From assembly GCA_004376575.1 (NCBI GenBank), contig SOJN01000038.1:1-48081 (forward strand): a DNA stretch of 48,081 nt, read 5' to 3'. The notes beneath the pieces were generated by a model, which ran no database searches, was not told where the DNA came from, and saw nothing but the letters and a program-made list of their open reading frames with translations. The translations under genes were made by a program, and so were the position numbers. Position 1 is the first letter of the stretch; each line of letters starts with the position of its first letter. The stretch is from a candidate division TA06 bacterium (GTDB lineage Bacteria; Hydrothermota; DG-26; E44-bin18). Shown one piece after another: positions 14,009 to 22,493 of this stretch.

Positions 14009-15159
14009 TATCTTCTCATCCATTCTATAGCTTTTTTGGCTGCCTCCTCGGGAACTCTGTGGCCTCCCTCAAAGTCATAAGACGTGACGTCATAACCGTA
14101 CTTTGTCAGGAAATCCTTTGCCTTGATGCCCGCCTCATGCTCAACTACTCCGTCTTCCGTGCCATGGGCTATGAACACTCTGAGACCCTTGGCACCTTTG
14201 ACAGATGTGTCTGTTAGCCAGTCTTCATCAAGCCAGCCACCGAAGCATATCAAACCCTTAAAAAGAGGACTGTACCGTAGTCCCGTCGTATAGGTTTGAG
14301 CGCATCCCTGGGAAAATCCGAGAAGATATGCTTCGTCAATCTTGTAACGCTTGCGCAGATTCTCCACTACTAATGCAACGTAGTCGTCGGACATTGCCGA
14401 GGTCTTCTTCCCGAGTCCCTTTTGGCCCGGACCCCAAAGGCGCCAGCTGTACCCTATCTCTTTGCCAGAAGAGAATGGGTAGGGGGCTTGGGGTGAGGCG
14501 TATATGAAGTCGGGCTTTCCGAACTTCTCCCAGAGAGTTATGAATCTATCAGGGTTACTGCCGAGTCCGTGCAGTCCAACAAGAAGAGGATAGCTCTTGG
14601 TTGAATCATAATCTTCTGGCAAACGGATTCGGCACTTGAAAAGTGCAGGGGCATCGACGTGAATGATGTTTCCCAGGGCCTCGGTCTTTCTCTTTATCTG
14701 GGAGGCTATGCTGTCCACTACTGCATCAAATACTTTCTTCCCTCTTACTTTGTCGAAGTCGGGGTCTTCTTTTATGTGCTCGATGTCTTCAAAGCCCGCC
14801 GTGACCGATCTTTCAACATACTTGGCCGCGAGTGTGTCTTTCCCCAGAAGCCCATAGCAGCATGCAAGGTTGTATATGGAATTCGCATTGTTGATGTCGT
14901 ATCTCAAGAAGACGAGGTAATACCTGGCAGCCTCCTCAATGTCTTTTGATTGATAGGCGTCGTATGCTTTCTTGGCGTAGTCTCTGAGATCCACGTCCAG
15001 GAAGTCCCCGATGTCTTCACGAAAAGGATCTATGATCTCCGGACGGGACCAATCAACATCTACTGCCTTTTCAGTCTGGGGTGGCTCACTGAACGCAGGG
15101 AAAGAAAAAGCAACGCACAGCAAACAAAAGATCCCTATCCATTCGCAAAGGGTACGCAT
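14008..15159 (-). CDS. Exported TPR plus alpha/beta-hydrolase (esterase)
   Basis: ATG 15159 follows GGAGG by 7 nt. Residues 1-23 form a signal peptide (LLCVAFSFPAFS). Residues about 45-150 hold TPR-like helices (AKKAYDAYQSKDIEEAARYYLVFLRYDINNANSIYNLACCYGLLGK). The C-terminal half is a phospholipase/carboxylesterase or PHB-depolymerase-like alpha/beta hydrolase: LLVGLHGLGSNPDRF oxyanion region, nucleophile elbow GFSQG, acid in IAHGTEDGVV, and catalytic His in FEGGHRVPEEA. The fusion of a TPR front to a complete esterase is less usual than either alone. The location is periplasmic or extracellular. It is followed by a coupled DinB gene. Confidence 0.85.
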   Translation of the reverse strand: MRTLCEWIGIFCLLCVAFSFPAFSEPPQTEKAVDVDWSRPEIIDPFREDIGDFLDVDLRDYAKKAYDAYQSKDIEEAARYYLVFLRYDINNANSIYNLACCYGLLGKDTLAAKYVERSVTAGFEDIEHIKEDPDFDKVRGKKVFDAVVDSIASQIKRKTEALGNIIHVDAPALFKCRIRLPEDYDSTKSYPLLVGLHGLGSNPDRFITLWEKFGKPDFIYASPQAPYPFSSGKEIGYSWRLWGPGQKGLGKKTSAMSDDYVALVVENLRKRYKIDEAYLLGFSQGCAQTYTTGLRYSPLFKGLICFGGWLDEDWLTDTSVKGAKGLRVFIAHGTEDGVVEHEAGIKAKDFLTKYGYDVTSYDFEGGHRVPEEAAKKAIEWMRR

Positions 15160-15240
15160 CAAAATACCTCCTTTTCACGTGGAGGGCCCACAGTTTAGGA
15201 TAATAACGAGGTCTGCAGAATGTTACGGATGGTTTTCAGG

Positions 15241-15933
15241 CTAGTCCAGATATTTCGCTTCACTTGAGCCGCGCTGGATGACATTGAACGATTCAGCAAG
15301 CTCACAGCCAAGGCTGAACCCGTTTACGGCCGAACTTGCCAGCTTCAGATTGAGGGCCTGCCATGGGCCATACATTTTCTCATAGATTGATGTGAACTGT
15401 CTTATCAGCTTCTCTTGAGTTGATATGTCCACATAACAAAGAGGGAACGGCGAGGTAGGCAGCCCCGGTGCAAGATATAAACTGATAATCTCCCGGTAGG
15501 GAGGCAAGGAGATCTCGGGAATCTTAAAACGTGCATAAGAGACTGCATCCAGGACGATAACCGAAGTATATCTGTGATCTGGATGTCCCGGACCGGTGGC
15601 CCAAAGCTGGTTCCAGGTTATGATGATGGTGGGCTTGATCTCCCTGATCAACTCGGCGACCTTCAGCGAGGCTTCTCTTGAAGGATAGATCGCGGTGTCC
15701 TCGAAGTCGAGACATCTGGCCTCTGCACCGACGAGTTTTGCGACCTCCTCGGCTTGCTTGGTCCGTGCGACTCTCTTCTCTTCATCAGTTCCGTCCAAAA
15801 AGGAAGTTCTTGTCCCCGGGGTCATGCAGGCCATGATAATCCTGTCGCCCCTTTTGGCATGGTTTGCTATAGTTCCAATAGCAGCCAGCTCATCATCAGG
15901 ATGTGCGAAAATCGATAGCAGCGTCTTTTTCAC
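15241..15933 (-). CDS. PIG-L/LmbE-family deacetylase (230 aa)
   Basis: The zinc-site motif FAHPDDE lies near the N-terminus (residues 9-15) and HPDH occurs in the middle (GPGHPDHRYTS). These are hallmarks of GlcNAc-type deacetylases (MshB/BshB/LmbE). The substrate is not known; a thiol-glycoside such as bacillithiol is possible, and the nearby DinB gene would fit. I choose GTG 15933 rather than the ATG at 15942: that ATG lies inside the -10 box TATAAT, so it cannot be on the transcript. GTG 15933 is 7 nt after the -10, predicting a leaderless mRNA starting at or very near the start codon. Confidence 0.85.
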   Translation of the reverse strand: MKKTLLSIFAHPDDELAAIGTIANHAKRGDRIIMACMTPGTRTSFLDGTDEEKRVARTKQAEEVAKLVGAEARCLDFEDTAIYPSREASLKVAELIREIKPTIIITWNQLWATGPGHPDHRYTSVIVLDAVSYARFKIPEISLPPYREIISLYLAPGLPTSPFPLCYVDISTQEKLIRQFTSIYEKMYGPWQALNLKLASSAVNGFSLGCELAESFNVIQRGSSEAKYLD

Positions 15934-15940
15934 GGGCGTC

Positions 15941-15969
15941 ATTATAGACTTGCTCGCGAGGACTTTCAA
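15941..15969 (-). promoter_or_regulatory. Promoter of PIG-L gene, leaderless geometry
   Basis: TTGAAA (15964-15969), a 17-bp spacer and a perfect TATAAT (15941-15946). Only 7 nt separate the -10 box from the GTG start. Confidence 0.8.
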
Positions 15970-15997
15970 TCACAAATTGCAGATGGCTGGGCCAGAA

Positions 15998-16146
15998 CCT
16001 CTTAGCCACAGAGAACACAGAGATCATTTCTTGTGCAAAACCTCTGAACCACAGATTACACAAGATTAACACAGAGAAACACTGAGCCCAGGGTAGAACC
16101 ATGAATGGGGAATCTTGTGGTAATCTCTTAATAATCTGTGGTTGTT
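15998..16146. repeat. ACCACAGATTA palindromic repeat, copy 2
   Basis: The left arm is CTGAACCACAGATTACACAA and the right arm ends TAATAATCTGTGGTTG. The stretch to 16292 that follows is TTTCGA- and GGG-rich low-complexity DNA with no gene. Confidence 0.8.
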
Positions 16147-16292
16147 GGTTTTATTTTCGATTTTTGGATTTTCGCAATTTCGAAGGTTGGGCTGGGGGTC
16201 GGGCGGAGTTTCGAAGGTGCGGTGAGGGGTAGATGGGAATTTCGAGGGTGTAGTGGGCGGGGCCGGGAGTTTGGTGATTTCGTCCTCTGTGG

Positions 16293-17324
16293 TCACAGGA
16301 CCCGCACCGAGGTTGCCTTGAATGTCGCGTAGACTTTGAGTCCCGGGGACAGGCGGAGCTCCTCAAGTGAACCCCTAGTTATTGACGAAACAAGTTCAGT
16401 CCCGACGTCCAGGTATACATTGACCAAGGAATCTTCAAGCGATATTCGCTTAATCGTCCCCGGAATGCAGTTTCTGGCACTCGATTCTAGTTCTTCGAGA
16501 GAGAGGAGCACGTCCTGAGGGTCGATGGCTATGTGGCCCTTGCCCTCTTTCAATGTGGCAACAGATATGTTGATACCGCACTTCAGAGTGGCGACATTGT
16601 TCAAGATGGAGCAGGGGAATACATTTTCTGGGGAGACATCGACCATTTTGCCTGCCACCAGGGAGACCATGTTGTCACTGAGCCTGTAAGCCTGGTGGAA
16701 ATCATGGGTAGACATGATTACGGTCATTCCTTCTGATTTCAGGCGTAACGCGATCTGTTCTATCATCTCGGAACTGATCTTGTCGATGTTTGCTGTGGGT
16801 TCATCTAGAAGCAGGACTTCGGGCTCCAGAACCACCGATCTTGCAATGGCCACTCTCTTGCTCTCGCCGCCTGACAGGGTATCGGTTCTTCTGTGCTCAA
16901 ATCCTCCAAGTCCTACTTCATCCAGAGCGGAGCTGACCGACCTTTTGATGAATGATGGATCGTGCCGCCTTACCCTCAGGCCATAGGAGACGTTCATCCC
17001 TACAGAACCATCAAAGAGATAGTGGTCCTGGATAACCATGCTCACCGACCTTCTCACCTTTTGAGGTACGGTTGCGTCCGGACCAAACAGGCCTCCTTTG
17101 AATTCAATGGTTCCTTTGGTTGGTCTTTCCAGGAAGGAAGTGAGTTTCATGAGGGTGGTCTTCCCGGAACCGTTAGGTCCAACTATCGTGTGCAGGAGGC
17201 CAGATTCTAAAGACAGACTCTCCACATCGAGTACCATCTCATCCTGGTAGGACTTCTGAACCCCTCTTAATCTGTAGATCTCGATGTTCTTTCCTCCAGA
17301 AAATGGAGCAGCACGTTTATGCAC
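16293..17324 (-). CDS. tupC: Tungstate/molybdate-type ABC transporter ATPase
   Basis: The Walker A motif is GPNGSGKTT, the Q-loop lies at VIQDHYLF, the signature is LSGGESKR, Walker B is LLLDEP, and the switch His is in MSTHDF. The C-terminal 110 residues form a TOBE/MOP-like oxyanion-sensing domain (IPGTIKRISLEDSLVNVYLDVGTELVSSI). The subunit powers uptake by the permease encoded just upstream. An ATG at 17324 overlaps the permease gene by 58 bp and has no ribosome site. A strong GGAGG instead precedes codon AUC at 17285, exactly where the conserved domain begins, so the true start is uncertain. Gene symbol by analogy; molybdate (ModC/WtpC) cannot be excluded. Confidence 0.88.
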   Translation of the reverse strand: MHKRAAPFSGGKNIEIYRLRGVQKSYQDEMVLDVESLSLESGLLHTIVGPNGSGKTTLMKLTSFLERPTKGTIEFKGGLFGPDATVPQKVRRSVSMVIQDHYLFDGSVGMNVSYGLRVRRHDPSFIKRSVSSALDEVGLGGFEHRRTDTLSGGESKRVAIARSVVLEPEVLLLDEPTANIDKISSEMIEQIALRLKSEGMTVIMSTHDFHQAYRLSDNMVSLVAGKMVDVSPENVFPCSILNNVATLKCGINISVATLKEGKGHIAIDPQDVLLSLEELESSARNCIPGTIKRISLEDSLVNVYLDVGTELVSSITRGSLEELRLSPGLKVYATFKATSVRVL

Positions 17325-17971
17325 AGTGCCACAGTCAGGAGCATTATCCCCAAACCCAACCCCAGAGAGATCTCGCCCCGGCTGGTTTGAAAGGCTATAC
17401 CTGTGGTGAGGTTTCTGGTGTAGTGTCTTATGTTACCACCCAGCATCATAGACACCCCGACCTCGCCAAACACTCTCCCGAATCCGGCGACCATGGCAGC
17501 CATTATAGCGAAACTTCCTTCTCTCAGGATTGCGAGATTGGATTGAAAAGGCGTAGCGCCCAAAGATACGGCGGTGGGTGCAACACGCCTGTCCACACCG
17601 CTAAGGGCAGAGAGGGTAAGCATGGTCACTATGGGGAACGCGAGAATGAATTGGCCGATCACCATAGCGGTCTGGGTGTACATGAGTCTCATGCCCCCCA
17701 TAGGGCCTGATCTGGAAAGAAGAGAGTAGACAAAAAGGCCCACTACAACGGTGGGCAGAGCAAGAAGGGTTCTTAAGATGGTGATGAGGACTCTACGTCC
17801 GGGGAAAGTGTGAAATGCCACGAAGAACCCGGCAGGCAGACCTGCTGCAGAGGCCAGAAACGTTGACAGTGAGGAGACTCTGATAGATACGAGAGCTATA
17901 CGATACAGCTCCGCATCTCTGCCGAATATCATCTTTACGGCTTCTGCGAATCCCTGCAGGATGTGACTCAT
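17267..17971 (-). CDS. tupB: Tungstate-type ABC transporter permease
   Basis: An integral inner-membrane protein with about five to six hydrophobic segments and the BPD-type EAA loop (SLGATPFQSNLAILREGSFAIMAAMVAGFGRVFGEVGVSMMLGGN), as in TupB permeases. The length (234) is normal. The start ATG 17971 lies 19 bp after the binding-protein stop, and the end overlaps the ATPase gene. It forms the channel that receives the oxyanion from TupA. Confidence 0.9.
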   Translation of the reverse strand: MSHILQGFAEAVKMIFGRDAELYRIALVSIRVSSLSTFLASAAGLPAGFFVAFHTFPGRRVLITILRTLLALPTVVVGLFVYSLLSRSGPMGGMRLMYTQTAMVIGQFILAFPIVTMLTLSALSGVDRRVAPTAVSLGATPFQSNLAILREGSFAIMAAMVAGFGRVFGEVGVSMMLGGNIRHYTRNLTTGIAFQTSRGEISLGLGLGIMLLTVALCINVLLHFLEERTSRSTD

Positions 17972-17990
17972 GTATTTCTAGTCTACCCTA

Positions 17991-18839
17991 TTAGTGAGCG
18001 TTGGGAGTAAATAATATCTGTCCAAACCTCTTGTACTCCCCAATCATCCTCTGGCACTCTGGCGAGGTGAGCCAGCCTATGAGCGCCATGGCATAGACGT
18101 AATTGGCATCTGGATACCTGGCAGGGCTGACCGCAATAACCCCATACGGATTAAACAGCTTCTCGTCGCCCTCACAGAGCACTGTCAGGTCTATCTTGTC
18201 CTTGAATGTAAGATAGGTCCCTCTGTCAGTAAGACAGTAAGCCTGTTTCTCATTCGCAATCTGGATAGTGGCGCCCATGCCCTGTCCTGATTCGATGTAC
18301 CACTTCCCCGAAGGGGTAATTCTTGCACCCACCCAAAGCGACAACTCCTTCCTGTGAGTTCCGGAATCATCTCCTCTTGAGACAAAAGCTGCTCTGTTTT
18401 GAGCTATTCTTCTTAGAGCTTCGGATGCATCCTTCAGCCCCTTCGTTTCCGCAGGATCATCTTTGGGACCTACCATGACGAAATCGTTATACATCAGATC
18501 CCGTCTGTTGACGCCAAAATCCTCGGCGACGAAAGCTTCCTCTGCCTCTCTCGCGTGCACCATGATCAGATCCACATCGCCGTTCTTGCCCAGTTTGAAC
18601 GCCTTTCCTGTTCCCACGGCGACAACGTCCACCTTGACATTGAACATCTTCTCAAAAGGCGGCAGGATTTCAAATAAGAGGCCAGAGTTCTCTGTGCTTG
18701 TGGTGGTGGCGAGCCTGAGCCGGGGACGAGGTCTTTGTGGTCCTACCCGGGCGCATGAAAGAGACAGGATGGCAAGAAGGATCAACAATGCTTGTGTTTT
18801 CTTCTTCAATGTCTGGTTCCCTTGAGGTGTTCTCTTCAT
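17991..18839 (-). CDS. tupA: Tungstate-type substrate-binding lipoprotein
   Basis: After a lipoprotein signal (LAILSLSC) the mature chain begins RLATTTSTENSGLL, the oxyanion-binding TTTST motif diagnostic of TupA-type proteins. Other family segments are VDLIMVHAREAEE and FVSRGDDSGTHRKELSLW. I prefer ATG 18839; GTG 18860, with AGGA upstream, would add seven residues. The TupA-type motif favours tungstate over molybdate. It is the second gene of the regulator-tupA-tupB-tupC cluster on the minus strand. Confidence 0.9.
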   Translation of the reverse strand: MKRTPQGNQTLKKKTQALLILLAILSLSCARVGPQRPRPRLRLATTTSTENSGLLFEILPPFEKMFNVKVDVVAVGTGKAFKLGKNGDVDLIMVHAREAEEAFVAEDFGVNRRDLMYNDFVMVGPKDDPAETKGLKDASEALRRIAQNRAAFVSRGDDSGTHRKELSLWVGARITPSGKWYIESGQGMGATIQIANEKQAYCLTDRGTYLTFKDKIDLTVLCEGDEKLFNPYGVIAVSPARYPDANYVYAMALIGWLTSPECQRMIGEYKRFGQILFTPNAH

Positions 18840-18875
18840 TACTTCAAATGCAGAGCACACAAAGATTCCTGGTGC

Positions 18876-19772
18876 TCAGTACGCAGGTATCGGTCCTGGT
18901 GGCTGTGTTTCATAGCCTCCTGCTTCTGCCAGCACTTTCTTGAATCTTGCAGACTTCAGATCTTCCAAAAGGATTTGAAAAGAGCGCATTTGTGTGGCTT
19001 CCTTTCTTACGAGAATGTCGAATCTTTCTTTTCTCAGAGGGACAAACCCGAGCCCAAACATTTTTGCGGCAGAGCGTATCCCGAGCCCGGCATCTGCCTT
19101 CCCCCGGGATATTGTCGTGGCAACCTCGATGTGCGTTCCAACTTCTCTCGTATAGCCGACAATTTGAGAGGTTGTGAGTCCTGCCTTGGTCAGAAGGAGA
19201 TCGAAGAGGGCTCTTGTTCCTGTTCCTTTTTTCCTGTTGACGAATCTTATTCCAGGGAAGATCAAATCCTCAATTCCGGCAATTCCGAATGGGTTACCCT
19301 TTCTAACCAGGAGTCCCTGTTCCCTCAGAGCGAATGGGAAGATGAGAATGTTCCTTCGGGTTTTTCGGTCAAGGAATGGAAGGTTGTATTCACCGGTGGT
19401 TGGGTCAAAAAGGTGGGCAGCGGCAGCATGCGCGTCTCCTTTCTCCAACGCCTTCAGTCCCGAAAAACTCCCTACCCTGGCAAAGTAGATGAGGGACTCG
19501 GATGCTCTGACAGATAGGGAACTAACCCCGGATTCCAGGATCGGATCATTGCTTCCAGCTATGAGGAACACATCCTTTTTTGCTGAGATGGATGATTGGA
19601 CACTGACGGTTGATTGTAAAAGCCAGTTGTCCACCAGTTCTCTCGGGAAGAGCCACTTCCCCGTGGCCTTGGTGGCTGGGAGGGCGGCATCCCTTACAAG
19701 CAGGTAGACCTTTTTCTCATTGACATCAAGGTACTCTGCGATTTCAGCAGTGTTCATGAACTTCTCAGACAA
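18876..19772 (-). CDS. HTH regulator with periplasmic-binding-like sensor domain
   Basis: Residues 1-53 form an excisionase/MerR-like winged HTH (NTAEIAEYLDVNEKKVYLLVRDAALPATKATGKWLFPRELVDNWL). The rest is a PBP-like domain (PF12727 type): ARVGSFSGLKALEKGDAHAAAAHLFDP, FVNRKKGTGTRALFD, and THIEVATTISRGKADAGLGIRSAA. No signal peptide is present, so the sensor is cytoplasmic. This architecture is commonly found beside molybdate or tungstate transporters and most likely senses the oxyanion or its cofactor. It leads the tup cluster and probably also controls it. The start is TTG after AGGAGAGG. Candidate operator repeats lie upstream at 19837-19856. Confidence 0.85.
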   Translation of the reverse strand: MSEKFMNTAEIAEYLDVNEKKVYLLVRDAALPATKATGKWLFPRELVDNWLLQSTVSVQSSISAKKDVFLIAGSNDPILESGVSSLSVRASESLIYFARVGSFSGLKALEKGDAHAAAAHLFDPTTGEYNLPFLDRKTRRNILIFPFALREQGLLVRKGNPFGIAGIEDLIFPGIRFVNRKKGTGTRALFDLLLTKAGLTTSQIVGYTREVGTHIEVATTISRGKADAGLGIRSAAKMFGLGFVPLRKERFDILVRKEATQMRSFQILLEDLKSARFKKVLAEAGGYETQPPGPIPAY

Positions 19773-19805
19773 GGTCCTCTCCTTTTGGGCAAGGCTATTA
19801 GAGCG

Positions 19806-19856
19806 ATCATGCGCTTCTTTAGCTCGTTGTCAAGAATAAAATCACCTAAAATAACC
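19806..19856 (-). promoter_or_regulatory. tup cluster promoter with tandem operator-like repeats
   Basis: TTGACA (19828-19833) with a 16-bp spacer and weak -10 CATGAT (19806-19811). Immediately upstream are two tandem 10-bp repeats, TAAAATCACC and TAAAATAACC (19837-19856, plus-strand reading), a plausible binding site for the cluster's regulator. Confidence 0.5.
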
Positions 19857-19905
19857 TATTCTTACAACCTTCGAGTTATACGCTCTACGCTGCACGAAAA
19901 GGTCA

Positions 19906-19998
19906 GGCGTGAACCGATGGAGGAGTAGCAAAGCAATAGCGAAGCAATCTGGCACAAGCAGATCCGGAGTTTATCCTGAGAGTATCGAAGGGACTCCG
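19906..19998 (+). repeat. Composite dispersed repeat, copy 2
   Basis: Near-identical to 1447-1533 (CCGATGGAGGAGTAGCAAAG through GAGAGTATCGAAGGGACTCC) but lacking the first hairpin and most of the second. It represents a truncated copy. Confidence 0.85.
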
Positions 19999-20079
19999 CC
20001 CCTGGATACTTTCTCGTCGATTCTATTTTCGTGTCTGTCGTCTATCGTACAGCGTATCGCGTACAACGGTATTGTGTTG

Positions 20080-20108
20080 TTGACGGCGTTGGAACGAGAC
20101 GGTATAAT
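20080..20108 (+). promoter_or_regulatory. Promoter of sppA
   Basis: TTGACG (20080-20085), a 17-bp spacer and a perfect TATAAT (20103-20108), about 38 nt of leader to ATG 20154. Confidence 0.85.
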
Positions 20109-20153
20109 CCGACAGTTACTGGCACTGAAGCAAGGCTGGAAAAGGAGGCAAGA

Positions 20154-21923
20154 ATGAGCAAAAAGGCAATCTGGACAATAGTTATTGTTGCCGCCGTTGT
20201 GTTCATCGGGATCTGGCTTACAGGGATATCGTTCGTCATGAGGAGTCTGGTGAAGGGTCCGGTTTCGGTGAAAATGGGGAGCGTGTTGGTGGCAAATCTT
20301 TCTGGTTCAATTCCTGAAGAGCCCCCCGGTCCCCTGTCGAAATTGTTCGGAGCAAAAAAGAAGCTGACTATCCAGGAGGCTGTGGACCTACTTGATGCAG
20401 CCAAGGAAGATAAACGGATTGATGCGCTCTTGATAAAGTCAGGTGCGCTTCAGGAGGTTGGGTGGGCAAAGGCGCTAGAATTGCGGAGTGCCTTCCTGGA
20501 CTTCAAGGAAAGCGGGAAGCCTGTCGTGGCCTTCTTAGAAGCCGGGACCGATAGGGACTACTACCTTCTGAGTTCTGCTGACAGCATAATAATGCCCGAG
20601 CTGGGCATGCTGTTTGTTGATGGTCTTTTGGCTCGGGTAGGATTTGTGAAGGGAACCTACGGGAAACTGGGGATAAATTGGCAGGGGGTCAGAAAGGGAA
20701 AATACAAGGCGGCGATCGAACCATTCACTAGAGAGAGCATGTCCGAACCATTCAAGGAGCAGCTCGACGCCCTGCTGGATGACATATATTTCGAGTACCT
20801 GAAGGCCATAGCTGAATCGCGCGGAAAGACGCCTGAACAGGTTGCATCCATTGTCGATGAGGGACCTTATCTTGACGCTAAGGCTGCTCTTGAGGCCGGG
20901 CTCATAGACAGAATAGCTTATTTTCGGGAGATAGAAGAGGGACTGGGCATAGCTGAATCTTCCTCTTCTGACGGAAAGGGGAAGGCGGTCGACTGGCGCG
21001 ACTACGCCAGCTCACGAAAGAAAGGGATACCTTTCGGACAGAAAAAGATAGCAATCGTTCATGCGGTGGGAGCAATAACTACGGGCAAGAGCAAAGACAG
21101 TCCCTGGAGCGGAAAGACCATGGGGTCCAACACCATAAGCAAGGCAATAAGCAAGGCCGCCAATAATGATCAGGTAAAGGCTATAGTAATGAGGGTTGAC
21201 AGTCCGGGAGGATCCGCTCTTGCCTCGGATATCATATGGAATGAGGTACAGAAAGCCAAAGGGGAGAAGCCTTTCATCGTATCAATGGGTGACGTGGCCG
21301 GGTCCGGGGGATACTATATTTCCTGTGGAGCGGACGCTATCGTGGCCCAGCCAAGCACCATCACTGCAAGCATTGGCGTGTTGGCCTTGGTTCCGGATGT
21401 GAGTGGGCTATACAAGAAGATCGGGTTCAATATTGAAACTATAAAGAGAGGAAAGCATGCCGACTTTCTCTCCACTGATAGGCCAATGGCCGATTGGGAA
21501 AGGGCGGCGCTTGATGATTTCATCCAGGTGGTCTATGACCGGTTCGTGAACCTTGTGGCCGCCGGTCGAGGTATGACATACGATGAGGTCCATGAGATCG
21601 CTCAGGGCAGGGTGTGGACGGGAGTCGCGGCGAAGGAGATAGGTCTTGTAGATGAAGTAGGGAGTCTTGAGACGGCAATAGAGATAGCAAAGGAGAAGGC
21701 CGGTATTCCAGAAGATGAGGAAGTGAGCTTCGTTCACTATCCTAAGAAGAAGACTCTCGCTGACATTCTCAAGCAGGGCGATTTTTTGAACAAGATCGCA
21801 TTGCAGGTATGGGAACACATGCCAGAAGAAATGAGAGAGGCGCTTGAAGTGTCAAGGCTGAGAGTTCTGTTCAAGGACGAGCCGGTTCTGTTGCTTGCTC
21901 CCGAAGAGATAGAAATCGATTAG
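20154..21923 (+). CDS. sppA: Signal peptide peptidase SppA, long (tandem-domain) type
   Basis: A 589-residue membrane-anchored serine protease that degrades signal peptides left in the inner membrane. There is one N-terminal transmembrane helix (about residues 6-25). The N-terminal ClpP-like domain supplies the general-base Lys (Lys185 in GKYKAAIEPFTRESMS). The C-terminal domain supplies the nucleophile (Ser384 in GDVAGSGGYY), preceded by MRVDSPGGSALASD. This is the Lys/Ser dyad split of the 67-kDa E. coli-type enzyme. ATG 20154 follows AAAGGAGG with good spacing. A VOC-fold gene follows 12 bp downstream. Confidence 0.93.
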   Translation: MSKKAIWTIVIVAAVVFIGIWLTGISFVMRSLVKGPVSVKMGSVLVANLSGSIPEEPPGPLSKLFGAKKKLTIQEAVDLLDAAKEDKRIDALLIKSGALQEVGWAKALELRSAFLDFKESGKPVVAFLEAGTDRDYYLLSSADSIIMPELGMLFVDGLLARVGFVKGTYGKLGINWQGVRKGKYKAAIEPFTRESMSEPFKEQLDALLDDIYFEYLKAIAESRGKTPEQVASIVDEGPYLDAKAALEAGLIDRIAYFREIEEGLGIAESSSSDGKGKAVDWRDYASSRKKGIPFGQKKIAIVHAVGAITTGKSKDSPWSGKTMGSNTISKAISKAANNDQVKAIVMRVDSPGGSALASDIIWNEVQKAKGEKPFIVSMGDVAGSGGYYISCGADAIVAQPSTITASIGVLALVPDVSGLYKKIGFNIETIKRGKHADFLSTDRPMADWERAALDDFIQVVYDRFVNLVAAGRGMTYDEVHEIAQGRVWTGVAAKEIGLVDEVGSLETAIEIAKEKAGIPEDEEVSFVHYPKKKTLADILKQGDFLNKIALQVWEHMPEEMREALEVSRLRVLFKDEPVLLLAPEEIEID

Positions 21924-21935
21924 AGGAGGTGTATG

Positions 21936-22283
21936 ATGCACGGGATATGCCATTTTGAATTTCCCAGCGTGGACATGGAGAAGTCAAAGGAATTCTACTC
22001 CAAGGTGTTCGGATGGGAGTTTAAGGATGTTGGTGATCCGAACTATGTTGTATTCTCCACACCGGACGGACCTGGCGGCGGGATTGAAAAGGCGGACGTG
22101 GGTTCGGGTTCCAACATCAAGATATATATAGAGGTGGAAGACATACCCTCGACTCTGGCGAAGGCAGAGCAACTGGGCGGGAAGATCGTTAAGGAAAAGA
22201 CCCTCATAAGCGAAGAGCATGGTTTTTGGGGGATGTTGGCTGACCCCTGTGGTGTACAGATAGGGATCTGGTCAAAGAAGTAG
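21936..22283 (+). CDS. Glyoxalase/VOC-fold protein (115 aa)
   Basis: A single VOC protein with two beta-alpha-beta-beta-beta modules: HFEFPSVDMEKSKEFYSKVFGWEF and IKIYIEVEDIPSTLAKAEQLGGKIV, ending ADPCGVQIGIW. The metal-ligand positions (His3-type N-terminal His/Glu) are only partly evident, so enzymatic activity is uncertain. It resembles the PhnB/antibiotic-resistance-like small VOC proteins. GAGGAGG precedes; a second ATG 3 nt upstream is equally possible. Probably co-transcribed with sppA. Confidence 0.85.
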   Translation: MHGICHFEFPSVDMEKSKEFYSKVFGWEFKDVGDPNYVVFSTPDGPGGGIEKADVGSGSNIKIYIEVEDIPSTLAKAEQLGGKIVKEKTLISEEHGFWGMLADPCGVQIGIWSKK

Positions 22284-22437
22284 ACGAGTACACAGGGCGG
22301 GCCGTCAGTGACTACCGATCAAGATGTTCGAGTTGTGTACAAGACGATTGAGAGCATGCACTGAGTTGTGTGTTCTCAATTGGCAATCTTGAGCAGCCCG
22401 AATCGCTTCAAGGTTTGGCTGAGGTAGCCAACTGACG

Positions 22438-22466
22438 TTGACCTTACCCCGTCGCCCCGGCATAAT
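22438..22466 (+). promoter_or_regulatory. Promoter of tandem thyX gene
   Basis: TTGACC (22438-22443), a 17-bp spacer and CATAAT (22461-22466). The leader is about 20 nt. The 22284-22437 stretch before it holds nothing recognisable. Confidence 0.7.
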
Positions 22467-22493
22467 GTGATGGCCTGAAAGTGGGGCAGTATT

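Noticed and set aside
18792-19517. 241-codon plus-strand ORF
   Set aside because: Antisense to the tup regulator, whose HTH and sensor motifs are clear.
22284-22437. RNA gene suspected before the tandem thyX promoter
   Set aside because: No cloverleaf or stable hairpin with a terminator could be drawn.
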